Of a DNA stretch of 64,000 nt, positions 48,001 through 61,920 are shown one piece after another. The notes beneath the pieces are model-generated. The model had not been told where the DNA came from. It ran no database searches and was given only the letters and a program-made list of their open reading frames with translations. This DNA comes from Monomorium pharaonis (lineage: Eukaryota > Arthropoda > Insecta > Hymenoptera > Formicidae). How positions within the stretch are numbered: position 1 is the first letter of the stretch; each line of letters starts with the position of its first letter. The stretch spans positions 9,238,510-9,302,509 of the forward strand of contig NC_050468.1 of NCBI RefSeq assembly GCF_013373865.1, read 5' to 3'. The translations under genes and the position numbers were made by a program.

Positions 48001-51000
48001 AATGCAATTATAATCAGAGCACTCTCGTAATCATCCGAAAGTACACTAGCGAAAGAGAACTCGATCAAATTACGTACGTTTGCGTGGGAAAAAATTTTGC
48101 CGCATTGCCGAATCTTGCGGCGGTGAATTGCCGCAAGACGCCTGTGACTCTTTTATATTTCTCACTCGACGCTTCGAAAGGAGATCGCAAGCTGAAAACG
48201 GACGAATGACTACACGAGCGTTCGCTCCGCGAAGCGTTATAATTTCTCGATTTACACGCGCGCGTGATCGCGCGTTTATACATGCACGTTTTTCACTGTC
48301 GTCACGTCGGAATACGTGTGCGTATGATGCGTGTGTGTGTGTGTGTATGTGTAGATATGTGTGTGTAAAAGTCGATACGCGTCGGTGGCGGCGGGCGTGT
48401 AATATGCGCTGAAGAGAATGCCCCTCGCCTCGTCGTGATAGACGAGAGGAAGTCCTCCCCTCGGAAATTCGGAAGATAAGATTTGATGTGTTACAGCCTC
48501 CGACTTTTCCGAGCTCTCTCGTTCTTCCCTTAAAGATCCAAAATATTTCCTCTGGCCGTTACGGACGAACGGCACATATGTGTGTATGCGTGTATGTGTA
48601 TATAGGTGAGACGAAGATGGGGGGCGGAGTATGTATATTTATATACGTAAACATACATACATACATACACGAGGGTATCTGTGCATATGTATACGTACAC
48701 ACGCTCTAGCTGGCTACAAAATACAATAGTACATTACAAATTCATTTTTCCCCCTTTTTTTCCTTTACTCTTCCCTCTTTATCCTCTTTACATCATCTTC
48801 ATCATTTGCAAACAGCTTAAATATATTTTTTATGTATATATTATATAATAGTATCATCTAGTTGGTTTTGTTCTCTGCGCAGTTTCTTTATTTCTCGTTT
48901 AAATGATTAAGTACATCTTTAGAGCGGATGCGCGCACCCGATTAGGTTCACGTATGTTGCAAATCGCTTCTCATTGATTTCTTGATTTCTCGATTGAAAG
49001 AGACCTCCCGATATCTCGCTCCAGAATAACGAAAAAGTTGTTCGCAAGCGCATAGCCGTCCCTTATTTCACCGCGTTCGGATTATAGATTACTTCTTATC
49101 ACTACATATTTTTTTTTTTGCATAATATTAGATCACGTACACGAAAGGCAGCTCGAGCTTTTATGTAACTTAAGCCACGTGTTGATTTCGAACCATTTAC
49201 GTACCAAGATTAAAGATATTTTTTACGTACTAAAAGCAGATATTTTCTTTTTTCAAAAAAAAAGCGATACAAATAGCACAGATGATTATTATAAACACAA
49301 AAAGGATTTTGTAGTTATTAGTTTATTTTAAAATCTTTAAATCAGTGTTATATATTTACGAAATAAACCTAAGAATTTCTTTTATAATGCACAATAATGA
49401 AACATTCCAAAAATTAATTTTGTGATTTTGTAAAAACCATGTCAACATCAAATTGTAAAATTATTAATCAAGCATTCTTAAATAAAAATTTTACAAAGAA
49501 ATTTGAAGTAGCATGCAGACTCACCTTATAACAATTATTGCGAAAATGTTGTAAATAGAAAGAAGTAATAACACTTGTTCATTTATCGCAAACGTTTTCT
49601 ATCTGGGTTAGAATTGTTTTCGAACTTTTAAGTATTTTTAAAACAATAAGGCCAGCAAATGAGAGAACAAGAATTCACTGGATAATTGGAGAATTTAAAA
49701 AGGATTCTTTTTAGATTTTCTATGCTATTTGGAAAAGCTTTTCAAGTGGTGAATCTTCCAAGCGATAAAAATACAGAAAGAGGCAATGTCGAGATCAACA
49801 AGGAACTGCTTCGCATAAATAAGGGGACGCTCTATTCGTGTACGGCCGTCGTCGGGCAAAATTACTTTCTGCGAGATATCCTTTTTCCACCTGATTTTCA
49901 CGCGCTCTTCTGACTTCGTTACGCCAACATTGCGTGTGACGTACTCGATGGCAGAGCGCAAAGTTTATCGTTTATATACGATATTGCGTGTTACGAGCAA
50001 ACGAAATAGGAATCCCAAACTGTATATCCCGAACTGTATAATTCACCGTGCACTTATGCTCGAGGATTAAGCATATAAACGCGTGTGTACACATTTACGT
50101 AAGCTAATTTAGACACACTCATGAAGGCCAGATCCTTTCTCGACTTTGATCTTGCGAGGACCTCCACGTGGAGGTCGGTCGCGAGCTCTCGGCTGATTTT
50201 GTTGATTACCTTCTCTCATCGTGCTGCTATACGATCTTTATAAAATACGAGATTACGTTACAATAAGATTTGCATTGCAATGTAATAAAATCGCGTTAGG
50301 AGGAAACACTAGGAAAGGAAAGACAGTACAAAAGCAAGCGTACACACCGGTATTTTACGTATATAAGTGTATATATGCAATCTCTGGTGTTATCAGGAAC
50401 AGATAAACGATTATGCACGTGTGTCTTTTATTATTATTATTATTTTTTGTTGCCGGTAGTTGTTCGCTTTCTTGTTTAGAGCAATCCGAATTTCTCGATC
50501 GAAGTATCTGCTTTCGCGCGAGTCGGAGAGATGCGTAAGAGAGGGTGCGTGTATTGGTAACCCTTCTCGGGAACGGAGAGATGGAAAAAAAAAAGGAAAC
50601 CTATCCCCCGAGAACGAGAAAGAAACCCTTACGAAGTCGCGACGTTTTTCGCGATCGCGGACCGCTCGTTTGACGAAGCGAGAAGCTTCCCAAAGAACGT
50701 TTCCGACGAATCCTTATAAAAATGATATGATATGCTCGTTGGAAAAATAAATTGTTCATTATAGTTCCCTATATGAATATAGATATATCCGTACGCGAGT
50801 TCTTCGGTACTGGTGGTATGCCTCCGCATTCGAACAATTCGGTATAATTCTAGATTTACGCTAACACAGAGACACACATACACACACACACGCACATACA
50901 CATACACGAGGATCTGTTCATTATTTCGCGGCGATAACGGATGCGCAGCCGTCGTGTCACCATTTCGATGAAAGAGAGAGAGAGAGAGAAAGTTTAATAC

Positions 51001-54000
51001 CCTACGGGATCATTGCACGTGTGTGACGCGTTTTCCGACACGGCACTATCGACAGGTATTGTGCGTCGAAGCTTATGACAGCTCACCAGACGACGCGACG
51101 GCGCGTCGTCTAGAAGCGGCAAAGCCCGACGCGAAAGCGCTTCCGATCCTTAATTAACAGCCATAAACGTCTAAAATACAACCGGAAGTTTTTGCTATAT
51201 AACGCGGTTTTAGGCATCGATAAAAGAGCTAAAACCGCATCAGCACGAATCGCGGTTGCGAATCGCGAGCTGTACTCGAGAGATTCACGATACCGCGAGA
51301 AGTTCTTAATAGCAATACACAGGGCGGATCCGTCGACGGCGACGGAATGCTGCGACGAAAAGGGAATAGAAAAAAAAAAACAAGAAAATGCAGCCTGAGA
51401 TTCACCGTTACACCGAACAAATTGTATTCTTAGCTTAAGAAGTTTCCTTTTATTTTTATAGTAATCTCTTCTAAAATAGACATCTTAAAAGAATTTTCTT
51501 GATTTCAGGGAATTCTTTTAAAGGATAGATATTTAGTAGATATTCTTAATTTTTATAAGGATATATAATTAAGATAAGATTATATAGGATTTACTTTAGA
51601 ACATATTTCCACAAATATGTAGAATAAGCTTTAAAAAATATATTTTAAAATTACGTTTATTTCCATATATTATAAATAAAAAAAAAAACACGCATTGTTT
51701 TTCGCCGTTTATGAAAATAAAATAGGAAAAAATCCAATGCAAATTATAAATACTAATCTTTAAAATATGCATGTTGTCTAAGACACGTTAGCTCCTTAAG
51801 CCACTTTTTTATTACCGTTTTATTCGATTATTAAATATCATATTACACCGCACTGGCATTGTTAAATTATAACTACATAATTGCAAATTGCTAATAAAAT
51901 CCCGATCTGATAGAACATCATTTATCCCGAAGTTCGTTAGGAAGAATATATTCTTAGTTTTAAGGGATATTCGAGAGAAAAGAAGAATATCATATCTCAT
52001 CCCCTAAGAATGTGTGTTAAGAGGGCTTGCGAAGCATACAGTCCTCTTATTTCAAGAATACAATTTTTCCGTGTACAAAGTATATAATACGAATTCAACG
52101 TACTACTTGCTTAAAAGGCACGTAAAAGCATCGGTTTTCTCTCGGTGAAAAGAGCGATTGCACGATACGACACGTCTTGGGTCAGGGAAATTAACGGGAG
52201 AAGTACGCCCGATGGCTTCTCCAGCCGCGCTGCGCATTAACTTTAGAATAATCGTCTGCTACTCGAGACGAGACTCTCGCCACGGAATAATGAATGGACG
52301 CTGATGTATGTATATGTAGAGCACGTGCGTGTCGCGCGCACATAAACCGTGTATGGTTAACTGCCATTAATTCATCAAACGCTTATAGGAAAACTAAGAC
52401 AACCTCGGACGAGGATCGAATAATCCGCCTCTAAGCTGATCTTTCACGTGTCACGTAATTTTAATTAATTAGAAATGAATATTTATACCAGAGGAAATTA
52501 CGTGACGCATGAAGCATCTGCTCGTGTGCAGATGGATTCCTCTTGCCGAATATTTCACGTTTCTGCAAGCGTTCAGACTAACGGCCGGCGAAACCGCTCT
52601 TTTTAAACGCGCAGCTTCGGCGGTATGTGACGCTTACGCATCATATACGAATATGATGCCTATACCGATTATCTTAAATGTTGAAGCACTAGCATAAAAT
52701 GCGTGGTAATGTCCTTACTCATCTTTTGCAGATCGATCAGGAAGGAACATCGTGCAAAAACAAAGGAAACAATCGAAGGCGTAACGACTTAAAAATAAAA
52801 GTGTAAAATTGGGCAAGCATCGTATGGCCCAGGCTCGGCCCGATGAGAATCACGTGCTACACCGAAGCGAATAGCTTTCAGCTTATCTTCATATCTACCA
52901 CGCGCGTTTCGCCGCTGGTTTATTAGTTTACGTCGCGTACCGCGAGCGCTTTTGATCAAAAATACGAAAGACACGATTATTGCGAGAGAATTACATTCAT
53001 GAGATCAAATGGACCTTAGATAAGAAAGTTTAGTCGAGAAGACGAGGAAGAATATAAAGTCGGCTCAGCACTGTTTCGCATTTAAAACGCTACGCTACCG
53101 GGCCATCCTGCCTATAGTAATAATAGAAATAATAATAATAATAATATAATAATAATAACAACTTTCGATAAAGTGACTGGGTACAGTCGCAGCAATTAGT
53201 AATAATAAAATAGCGATAACCGTATATAGAGTAAAAAGAAGGAAAGCTAGAGTTAGGAGTATAAAAAGAAAGAGTTCCCTTGTCCTACTACTACCAATGA
53301 TTGAGTCAAGAATATAAATTAATAACTGCCGTAAATATTCCCGTCGAAAATATTTTTCTGGCGGGACTTTAAGTATCTCTTGCGTGTATCTCCGATTCTA
53401 CCATACATCAGCGACGTGTGTGTTCATAGGTAGAAAGTTTTAACTATATTCGATAAAGCGTCCCACACTCTTACAGATTTTCCCTGACGCTTAAGACGAG
53501 TACTAACTGAATGCCGTTTTATATCGTTACCTCATCGATTACACCGACGTCATCTACGAGAGGATGAGAGGGGACGGATAATACGATAACGCTTTCGCGC
53601 AGTAAAGAGGGATAATAATCGTTTGGAGAATCGATCGAGCGGTGTATGGAGCGGTTTAGAACATCTTAAATCTTATTATCCTACATTCTGGATATTCGAA
53701 AGCGTAATAAATATTTTTAATCCCTTAACGACGCGTCCGTGATATCTGATGCGCAAGGAGAGAACTTCGAGAAATCGATCTTTCGGATGCGAGTCGCGTT
53801 CAACGAGAGACGTCCAATACACGATAACCCGAACTTCTTTACTCCCGCGGATTAAATTCGCGTAGCCGTCGACAGAGCTGCGCCAGAGATCTTCGTCGCG
53901 AGATACTTCCGAGACGTGTCTCGACAAGTGTCACACGAGTGCGCGCGACGAGAGGAAACGATATATGATGGAGAAATTTTGCGGAAGGTGGCACGCTGCC

Positions 54001-54071
54001 AGTACTCCTCTCAATGTCACGCGAAGAAAGGGGGTTGTGTGAATGCTCAGTGTAAAGATAGTAAGGGTGAT
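48001..54071. other. Probable long 3'UTR and 3' flank of calsyntenin
   Basis: From about 48 kb the base composition becomes GC-richer (CpG words, TG microsatellites at 48.3-48.7 kb, CA at 50.87-50.91 kb, GAGA at 50.97 kb, TAA triplets at 53.12 kb). No coding exon is supported. Neural genes in insects often carry multi-kilobase 3'UTRs, and this lies downstream of the minus-strand calsyntenin stop. Where the transcript ends is not resolved. Confidence 0.35.
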
Positions 54072-57000
54072 TTAAACATCACGATGATCCCACTCCAGAT
54101 CATGCGGCGAATTATGACGGCGGTGTCGGCCGTTGCTAAGATCGCAGTCGTTCTCGCAGTCGGAGCTGTCGAGGTCATCGTCCCGGAACGAGCCGTCCTC
54201 AGAATCGGAACTGCCGGAGTCGTCCACGTCCTCGTCTCGCTGATTTTGGTGATGCTGGTCGTGTTCCGTCAACCTGTCCATCGGGTTCACAGTGATGGCG
54301 AGGGCCGAGTCGTCCCAAGCCATCTCCGTCTCGGCGGCGAGCTCATCACCGGCGGATCGTCGTCGTTTAGCTGCCCCGCGGACCCGCGAAGCGCCCACCA
54401 CTGCCATCAGCAGCAGAAAGCCGATGCAAGCGGCAGCGACGATGGTCACGGCATGGCTACCACCAGTGCCGCTGATGGTTCTGCTGCCTTCACGAAGTGC
54501 GGCCGTAGCGTATTCTTCCGTTAGATCGGCATGATGCGGCGAAAGCTGTGCGTGACCCGGTACCGCTTCAACGATTCTGGCAATGGGCGGTTCTCCGGGC
54601 GTCGTGTGCGGCGGAACGGTCGTTTTCTCTTTAGGGTGGATCACGGCCAGCGTTTGCACGTATTCGTTGCTGGCGAAGCGACCGCTCAGCTCGGAACAGG
54701 TGAGTTTGAAGACGCGGTCCAGGTAATAAGCTGGTTTGTGATTCGTGTACATGATAAGACGGATGAGTTGCTGATAGTTGTAGGGCGAGTCCGCGCCGGA
54801 GAGAACGACGCCATCTCGGTCGAGACGAGCGGAGATGTCGTGGAATGCAAGCAGGGCGTCACTGGGTAATCCTAGGCTCTCGTGATCGGGATTGAGACTT
54901 GGATAAACACTGACGGCGCATGCGTCTAATCGGGCGGCCGATCCGGCGGTGACGCGCGCGTCGGGGAACACACGTACACCTAGCCGGAAATCAGCGTATT
55001 CTCGGGCTACGTAACCGGTACCGTTGACGGTGATGCCCGGTCGAGGAGGCGGCAGCACGGTGACGTAGGACTGTACGGTCGGCACCGGTAGAGGCGTGTT
55101 CTCGCTACCCTCACAGACGATCGTAGTGTCGAGACGGAAGTTACGACGGCCGGGTGTCGGGAAACGTCGAGTGTTGGAGTAACCGATACGACGCAACAGG
55201 GTCTCCACGTTCGTGCGGTTGTCGCCGTCGATGCGTACCTCGGTCATATCGGAATTGGTCAACAGCTGAGTGCCCGGTTGCAACAAGTCCATCGGTGGCA
55301 CGTGAATGCCCTCCTGGCAACGCCGCAGGCACGATAGTACTTCTGGCTTCTCGTTTCGGCCGACTAGGACGGACAGACCGGCGAGGTAACCGCGGAAATG
55401 ATGTTTGGTCTTATTCTCGGAGCCCTGCCAGCACGCTCCGACCACGAGAGTGGTATTGACACCTTTAGCTGGGTGCAAGGGCCAGTCGTCGATGACCTCG
55501 GGATTCTTCTCATCAGCGTGCCACTCCTCGCCATCCACGTAAAGGTTGACGCGCGGGAAGTCTACCTGGATCGCGTAATGATGCCACTTATCGTCGCATA
55601 CCTGGCTCAGCTTCCAACGCCATTCGGCGGCACGGAAGATGTTGGGATCGCCCTCGGAGAAGTCGCGTCGCAACAGCAAAATCAATCTGCAGTTCCTTAT
55701 GAACAGGGCGTAATGGTGCCTATTCATCTCTGTAATTGAAACGGCGAAGCGTTAGTTGCACCTTTCGTAACGCCGCCGCGCGTAATAAAGTGTAGAGACG
55801 CGCGACGGCATTAAGGAGAGAGGGAGAGAGAGAGAAAGGGGGGAGGGAGGAGAGATTTAACACGAAAGGATAGAACCGGAGAAGACGGATGAGAGAGAGA
55901 GAGAGAGAGAGAGAGAACGTTTATAACCGAGGATTACACGTCGCCTATGGAGACCGGTCGGTATTTAGAAAGATTTGTATTTCAGACCGGGTAGATAGGT
56001 AGGATATTTGAGTTAAAAGAGAACTCTTCGCGCGAGGGCAAGCGAGCGAGCGGGCGAGCGAACAACGACCTATATAAGCACGCTCGACCTGATTTCTTGC
56101 CAAAATTCATTCCGCGCAAGGATTAAGCTGCTTTGTTCGAAACTTCACGATAATACCCCGGCGTTTCCACGGAGTGAACGTGTATATTTTAACGCTTGAG
56201 CGCGCGTATTGCCGGCATGGAGGCGTAATGTATTCTGCTAACAGCGGTTATATCAACGAGCATCGCTCGACATCGGGACGACCGGTGAACTTATCAGCCT
56301 AAAATGATTATTGTCTCTTCCAGGTGTAAAGGCAAATGAAAATTACAAAGTTTACAGCCCATTTCCTTGTTTTCCCGCTACAAAGCCAATCAGGATAATC
56401 GTGAATGTGATAAACGTAAAATATGACGCTATCAAGTTAATCTTTGTGATTTTCAGAGGCGTTGGTAAAAATTCAATATCAAGGAAATTCCGCACAATTA
56501 TTTTTGTCATCAACAAGTTCCTGTTGTTCTTGTTGATGGGCATCTTCTGCTTTAGAAGCAAAAGATGCTTATCTCGATAAAAACAACAAAAAAGAAAATT
56601 AAATGAATACAAAACTGTCTGATAAAATTGAAAGGTAAAACAATTGATAGATAATATAATTGTAACTCAAGGATATAATAAATCTCTAATATTAAAGATC
56701 GATAAAGTCCCGATGCCGCCAAGCTAATGAGTTTCAGTTTTAATTACGTAAAAACTTACTGTGGTCATCAGCGGCACATAAAATGTGCTCCTTAACATGC
56801 GGATCCTGTCGCGGGCGTGGTCGGTGCTTGACCCAGACGCCGATGGTGAATTTCTGCGCTAGGCTGTGCTCCAACACGTCGTTCGGCACAATCGCGGCCG
56901 AGTCCACGCCGTCGAACTCGAAGATCTCGTCGGCCTCTCTACCCTCGTCTCTGGAAAGAGTGGCGGTCCAGGAGGTCGTGGGTCCAGGTGTGGGCAGCAG

Positions 57001-60000
57001 GTCCACGCTGTCGCGCGAGGCACCGCACAGTTTTCGCTGGCTGCGAACCCCGTATGTATCGCGATCGCAACCCTTGCCGATGTGATCGGTGGCCAGACTC
57101 AGAGTGGCGCGTACGTTGCGCAGGATGCAGGGCGCGTCGCAAAGGTCAAGTCGCGCCGAGGGCAGCAGAGGCTGCGAGCCAACTCCGGCGGCGTAATCCA
57201 CCCTCTCGGGGATACCTCGCCATCCGGGAGCGCACACGCGGTTCACCTTGACCGTCACCATCGCCGGCGCCGACTGTTTCATGCCGCAGTCGTAGGCGAC
57301 CACGCTGAGGATGTAGTTGTGGGAGCGCTCGTAGTCCAGGGGCTCGGTGTTGCGGATGGCACCCTCGTTGTCGATGATAAACGGCTGATCGGCGGTGAGA
57401 ATCTCGTACTTGCAAACATCACCGAATTTCGGCGTGCAGTCACGGTCGGACGCCTCCACGCGGACCACCTCCTCGTAGAGACGACCCTCGTCCACGGTGC
57501 TGACATAGGCCGGCTGGAGGAACTGCGGCGCGTACTCGTTGACGTCAACCACAGTAATGTGAACCGTCGCACTGAAATAAAATGGAAGTGTGCACGTGTG
57601 CATCTCAAGGTCTCCCTACTCTCATGCAGCGGGGATAACGACGTGTCGCAAGAAGAACGTGCGAATATGCGCATCGCGTTGCACGAATGAAAAGCTTAGA
57701 ATGCTTAGATCCTTCGAATTCCTCTCGGAGGCTTGTACACCGCAATATTATATTAATATATTTTCAATAATATCTCTCAGAATCTCTGCAATTTTTCGAC
57801 GAGATGGAATATTTAAGAGAATCTGTACGTGAAAGCGTCACGAATGTGTAAAAATGTTTTACTTTCAACTGGCTGAAAAATTATTTCGACCGTTCCCAGG
57901 TTTTCCAGGACAGATTACAATTTCCGTGAATTTCCATTATAATCTCCACGGTGAATTTAAAACAGTTTATTTCCCTAGTCATAAAGGTTACTTTAATAAC
58001 TTTCGCATCGAGATAATTAGCTATTTCACGCTGGCATAGATACGCTCACTCTCGTAATGGATTTAATTGGTTTTTCGTATAAATGATAATTTATACACCG
58101 CAAAGTGGCACGGCGCAAATGTAGGAAACTATATCTATTTTAATATCTCCGTGTTGTTATAACGGAGGAATGTATTTTATCCCCGTACCTATATGCATTA
58201 GGAAGGGATTTAAAAGAATTACAGCCAAGCAAATACTGTCGATATACTTAATGTAAAACATTTATGTGACAGTATCCGCTCGAAGCAATATCGGAAATTT
58301 AATACGCGTACGGAAAAGTCAATAATGCTGTACCGCAGAGACCGTACGTGCGAGAGAAAAGGATTGAATTTCGACTCGGAATTGTTTCGTTACTGAAAAC
58401 ACGGATTCAAACAGCGACCAGTTCGAGTTACGCACTCGGAATCTATTTACGTTTGAAATTTTAGACACGGCAAAATCAATGCGTCGAAAATCCGCCAAAC
58501 ACGTCGTGCAATAATAATAAATAATCGGGGCAAAACCCCCGCTCGCGCCCATGACACCGGCCTGGCTCGATTCTCCCATATTAATGTCATAATAACGTGT
58601 CGGATACGTGTATGTCGATATCCTAATTAGAAATTACGACGTGTACTATCCCCGTGGTTGAGACACGCGATATAAATCGATCGATATCGTGTAATTCGTT
58701 CGGCTGTTGCCGAAGTGAAATTTCGTTGTAACATCGTTCGTCCGTTTTGTATGAAAAATTCACCACGAAATCTTTTATATATAAAAGCGTTGTATGTGGT
58801 GTGCATGTATATACCAGATGTTTCACTATTGATCTGTCATTCGTTGGCGGCGATTCGGCGAGGTGAGACAGATTCCGAAATAGTTGGAAACGGAACGAGC
58901 GTCGCGCACAGCTTTTATCACAGCACATTACCCTTACAATTGCTTTTCTGATTACCCTAACTCTTATCTAAATACTCAAAAATGTATTACATTCTTCTAA
59001 TTACATTCTTCTAAATTTTACCAGCATTGTATTTTATTCTTGGTAGGCAAAATTAAATATTTTATAAATTTACTTTGCTCACTTTAAATTTTATACGGAA
59101 AAAACGGTGAAGTGTTTAAAAATTTAACTTAGATACGGACCTAAAAATAACTTTGGAGTATCAAAATAATTATGCTGAATTATAATCATGACATTTTAAA
59201 CATAATAAATAATGCTGCAAAAGGTTTTGACATTCTGACAATCAGTTTAGGCATTCTACATAATTGATAGTCCAAAATAAAATTATTTTCAGATCTATAT
59301 CTAGCTAAAATTTTAGATACTCCAACAATATAATCTGTTTCGTATATGAAATTTAAATCGTTACACTTATAGATGTTTTAGCGAAATCGTTCTTGCCGTG
59401 TATTTGCGTGATAAAAATGTAAATTGTATTTTATACCGAATGTCGCTTACAATATACATGTATAACTTTAGACATAAATTCACACAAGAAATAACACAAA
59501 AAGTTAATATAAAAGGTCAATTTGGATCAATTATCACCATATAGATAATTTAATTATTATTGTGCAAAAATATCATACATTTATAACTTTTGTTAATTTA
59601 TTTTATTATTTTGTAATTTTATTAAATGTCTATTATTCTCCTAATTATATTACTTATTCAAAGCTTCATTGAATTTAGATAAATTAATTAGCGGCGTTTT
59701 ATGACACAAAAAGCAGTAGAATTGTTTACGAGTATAAAATAACCATACATTTTAAACAAATAAAAGAATTATAAAATATTAAAATAATATAAATAATCTT
59801 CTGACCAACTGAGGTCATTTGCCTCCCAGACAATTTTTCAATTTGTGCCTTAAATTCAGACATACTCAAAAAAATAATAAAAAAAAGTAAAAACGTCGAA
59901 TTATATAATTATATTGTACAATCGTATTCCTAAACGTTAAAGGAATATACCAGAATTTTTTTAAACTTTTTGGAATGCAAAATTCTTTGAAAAATACAAC

Positions 60001-61920
60001 TATTGATGCAGTTAATTTGACTATCCAGTGAAAAAGGTTTTATCTGCAGAAGGTTAATAAAATTATCTATATCGCGGTAACTGAACCGAATTGAATAACA
60101 AATTGAATATGCGAACTTTTTGTGTTATTTTTGTGTTGTAAATTCACTTTTGAAGTTACGCCTATATGTCGTGAAGCACCCTATATATACAATTATAAAT
60201 ATAAGTTTTATATAATTACAATTATAGATATGAGTTTCTGCGTACTTCTGACAAAAGTCAAAATTGCCTATTTCGATGTCTCGTATTACTACTGAAGGAA
60301 CTGTCATAACTCCTACCTTTCCCCCTCGAGTCTACAATACATTTTATTAGCTGTCGCGAGCGTAAAAGTTTCACTCCGAGGGACGTGTAACATTTATCGA
60401 GGCGAAAGATCGGGAGCGAACGTGAACGGACGCGAGGGAATAGTCAGCAGTTACCGTTTCAGACGAGCGTGAAATCGCACAACCTAGTAATGAGAAAATT
60501 TGTGCACTTAAATGGGGAGTTATTTCCTCATTTAGCTAACTATGACGTCGCGCAAATGCGAGCCAAAAAAACTGACGTATTATGCTGGCGCGATTCGATG
60601 ACCCATATTCGCGAGATGACTTATCATGGATAACTATAAATTTAACTGCAAATAAATAGGGGGGTAAAACGACACGTTTCCGATAAGCACATTTCTATCT
60701 TTACGAACACCGAAGCACGTAATATAATCCGCAACGATAACGTGAAAGGATACGCATATGTATGTATATATATATATATATATATAAAATTTATAAAAAT
60801 ATATATGTATAATTTTATGCTTATACGTTATTGATCGTACATAAAGTTTAAATTACAAACGTAAACATAATAAAATAGAATATTAAATTTTTTCACTGTA
60901 ACAAACGTGTTATATTTTATATTATGTTTTCTTCGCTACGCGTGATAAATGCAACAAATTTCACACAAATATATTATCTAATGCAACATATCCGTTAATT
61001 TTACTGATAAAACATTCGACCATCTTTATTAAATATTAACCCTTTATTAAATACTAAGTACTAACCCAAAATTTAGTACGACACATTTCTGGAAAGTAAA
61101 AAATGGAGCTGTATTTTAATAACTTTATATGAGATGTTGTATTACCTCGCAGTCTTCGTTATCTAAATGTTTTCCTTTTTTTTTTAAAACAAAGTGTATC
61201 CCCAGTTATTTAAGTATGCAGAAAAAGATAACTACGATGTATGAAGAAAAGTCCGACGAGGTGGAAAGATACACTTCTAACTTAGCTGTTATCTGAGCGC
61301 CGAGAGCATCATACGATAGGAAACTTTTTTTTTTCCGGTGCTAAAGCAGTCGCGCGTTGAGAAGCGGGCCGACTATCGCAATTATAAACTTAGGTATAGT
61401 TCTTTCCGTATCGTCCATTCCGCTCCACTTTCGTCAAGTTTATTTTATCTTGCGGGGGAGTTTCCGCGAGTGGGAACGCGCGTTACGTAGGTAACTCGCG
61501 CCGCGCGCTCGTACTACAAAGGGGTGAAAATTCACGCGACTGCTCGAGCAAAGAGGGAGGGGGAAAAAGAAAGCACGAGAATTGTTCCCGCACTGTTCCC
61601 CTCCGACGTGTGAAGGTGCGCAGCGACATAGAAAACGTACTTTTCCGATTGCGCTCCGTTGCAGCCGACCGCGGCGATGTCGAACTTGTAATTACGGCGC
61701 TTCTCGCAATTCAGGACCCGGAACGCCCGCAGCTCGGCCATCCCCTTCTCCTTCAGGATGATCTCGAACGGCGCCTCGCCGTGGTGCTTGTTCGCGATGC
61801 GGAAGGAGCAAACTTTCGTTCCCAGGGCGCGGATTTGCGGCGTGACCTCGACCAGAGTTTCGTTCTCCTTGACCAGGCCGTGATATCCGCTCTCGAAGCT
61901 CTCCAGGTCCAGTCGTGGAG
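54072..61920 (-). CDS. Cals: Calsyntenin (5' part missing)
   Basis: Three minus-strand exons join in frame: 61920-61641, 57571-56760 and 55729-54072 (915 aa). Exon 1 here holds the first cadherin repeat (from APRLDLESFESGYHGLV). The next has the second repeat (VDVNEYAPQFLQPAYVS) and the start of the LamG/LNS domain, which ends in the last exon (NRHHYALFIRNCRL). Then follow the calsyntenin-specific ectodomain, a single membrane helix (HAVTIVAAACIGFLLLMAVV) and an acidic tail. The tail has the kinesin-light-chain motif EMAWDDSALAI (Trp codon at 54317-54315) and ends LEWDHRDV. In the family this is a type I protein of neuronal post-Golgi vesicles and synapses that links cargo to kinesin-1. The codon split at 61920 needs an upstream exon with the signal peptide. 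I did not find it in the remaining 2 kb. Confidence 0.96.
55730..56759 (-). other. Calsyntenin intron
   Basis: Contains GA-rich tracts (55.82-55.92 kb; pure GA at 55891-55917) and a GC-rich part. The frames at 56.31-56.61 kb show no relation to other exons. Confidence 0.6.
57572..61640 (-). other. Calsyntenin 4-kb intron
   Basis: Exons 61920-61641 and 57571-56760 join in phase across it, so no coding exon is required between. Mostly AT-rich, with (TA)n at about 60767-60786. The AAACTTTT-rich stretches show nothing else. Confidence 0.55.

Noticed and set aside
53916..54534. Plus-strand frame of 202 codons opposite calsyntenin
   Set aside because: Antisense shadow of the last calsyntenin exon, whose minus-strand frame is clearly the real one.
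56866..57690. Plus-strand 274-codon frame
   Set aside because: Shadow of the calsyntenin cadherin/LamG exon; only the minus strand has cadherin motifs and matching splice phases.
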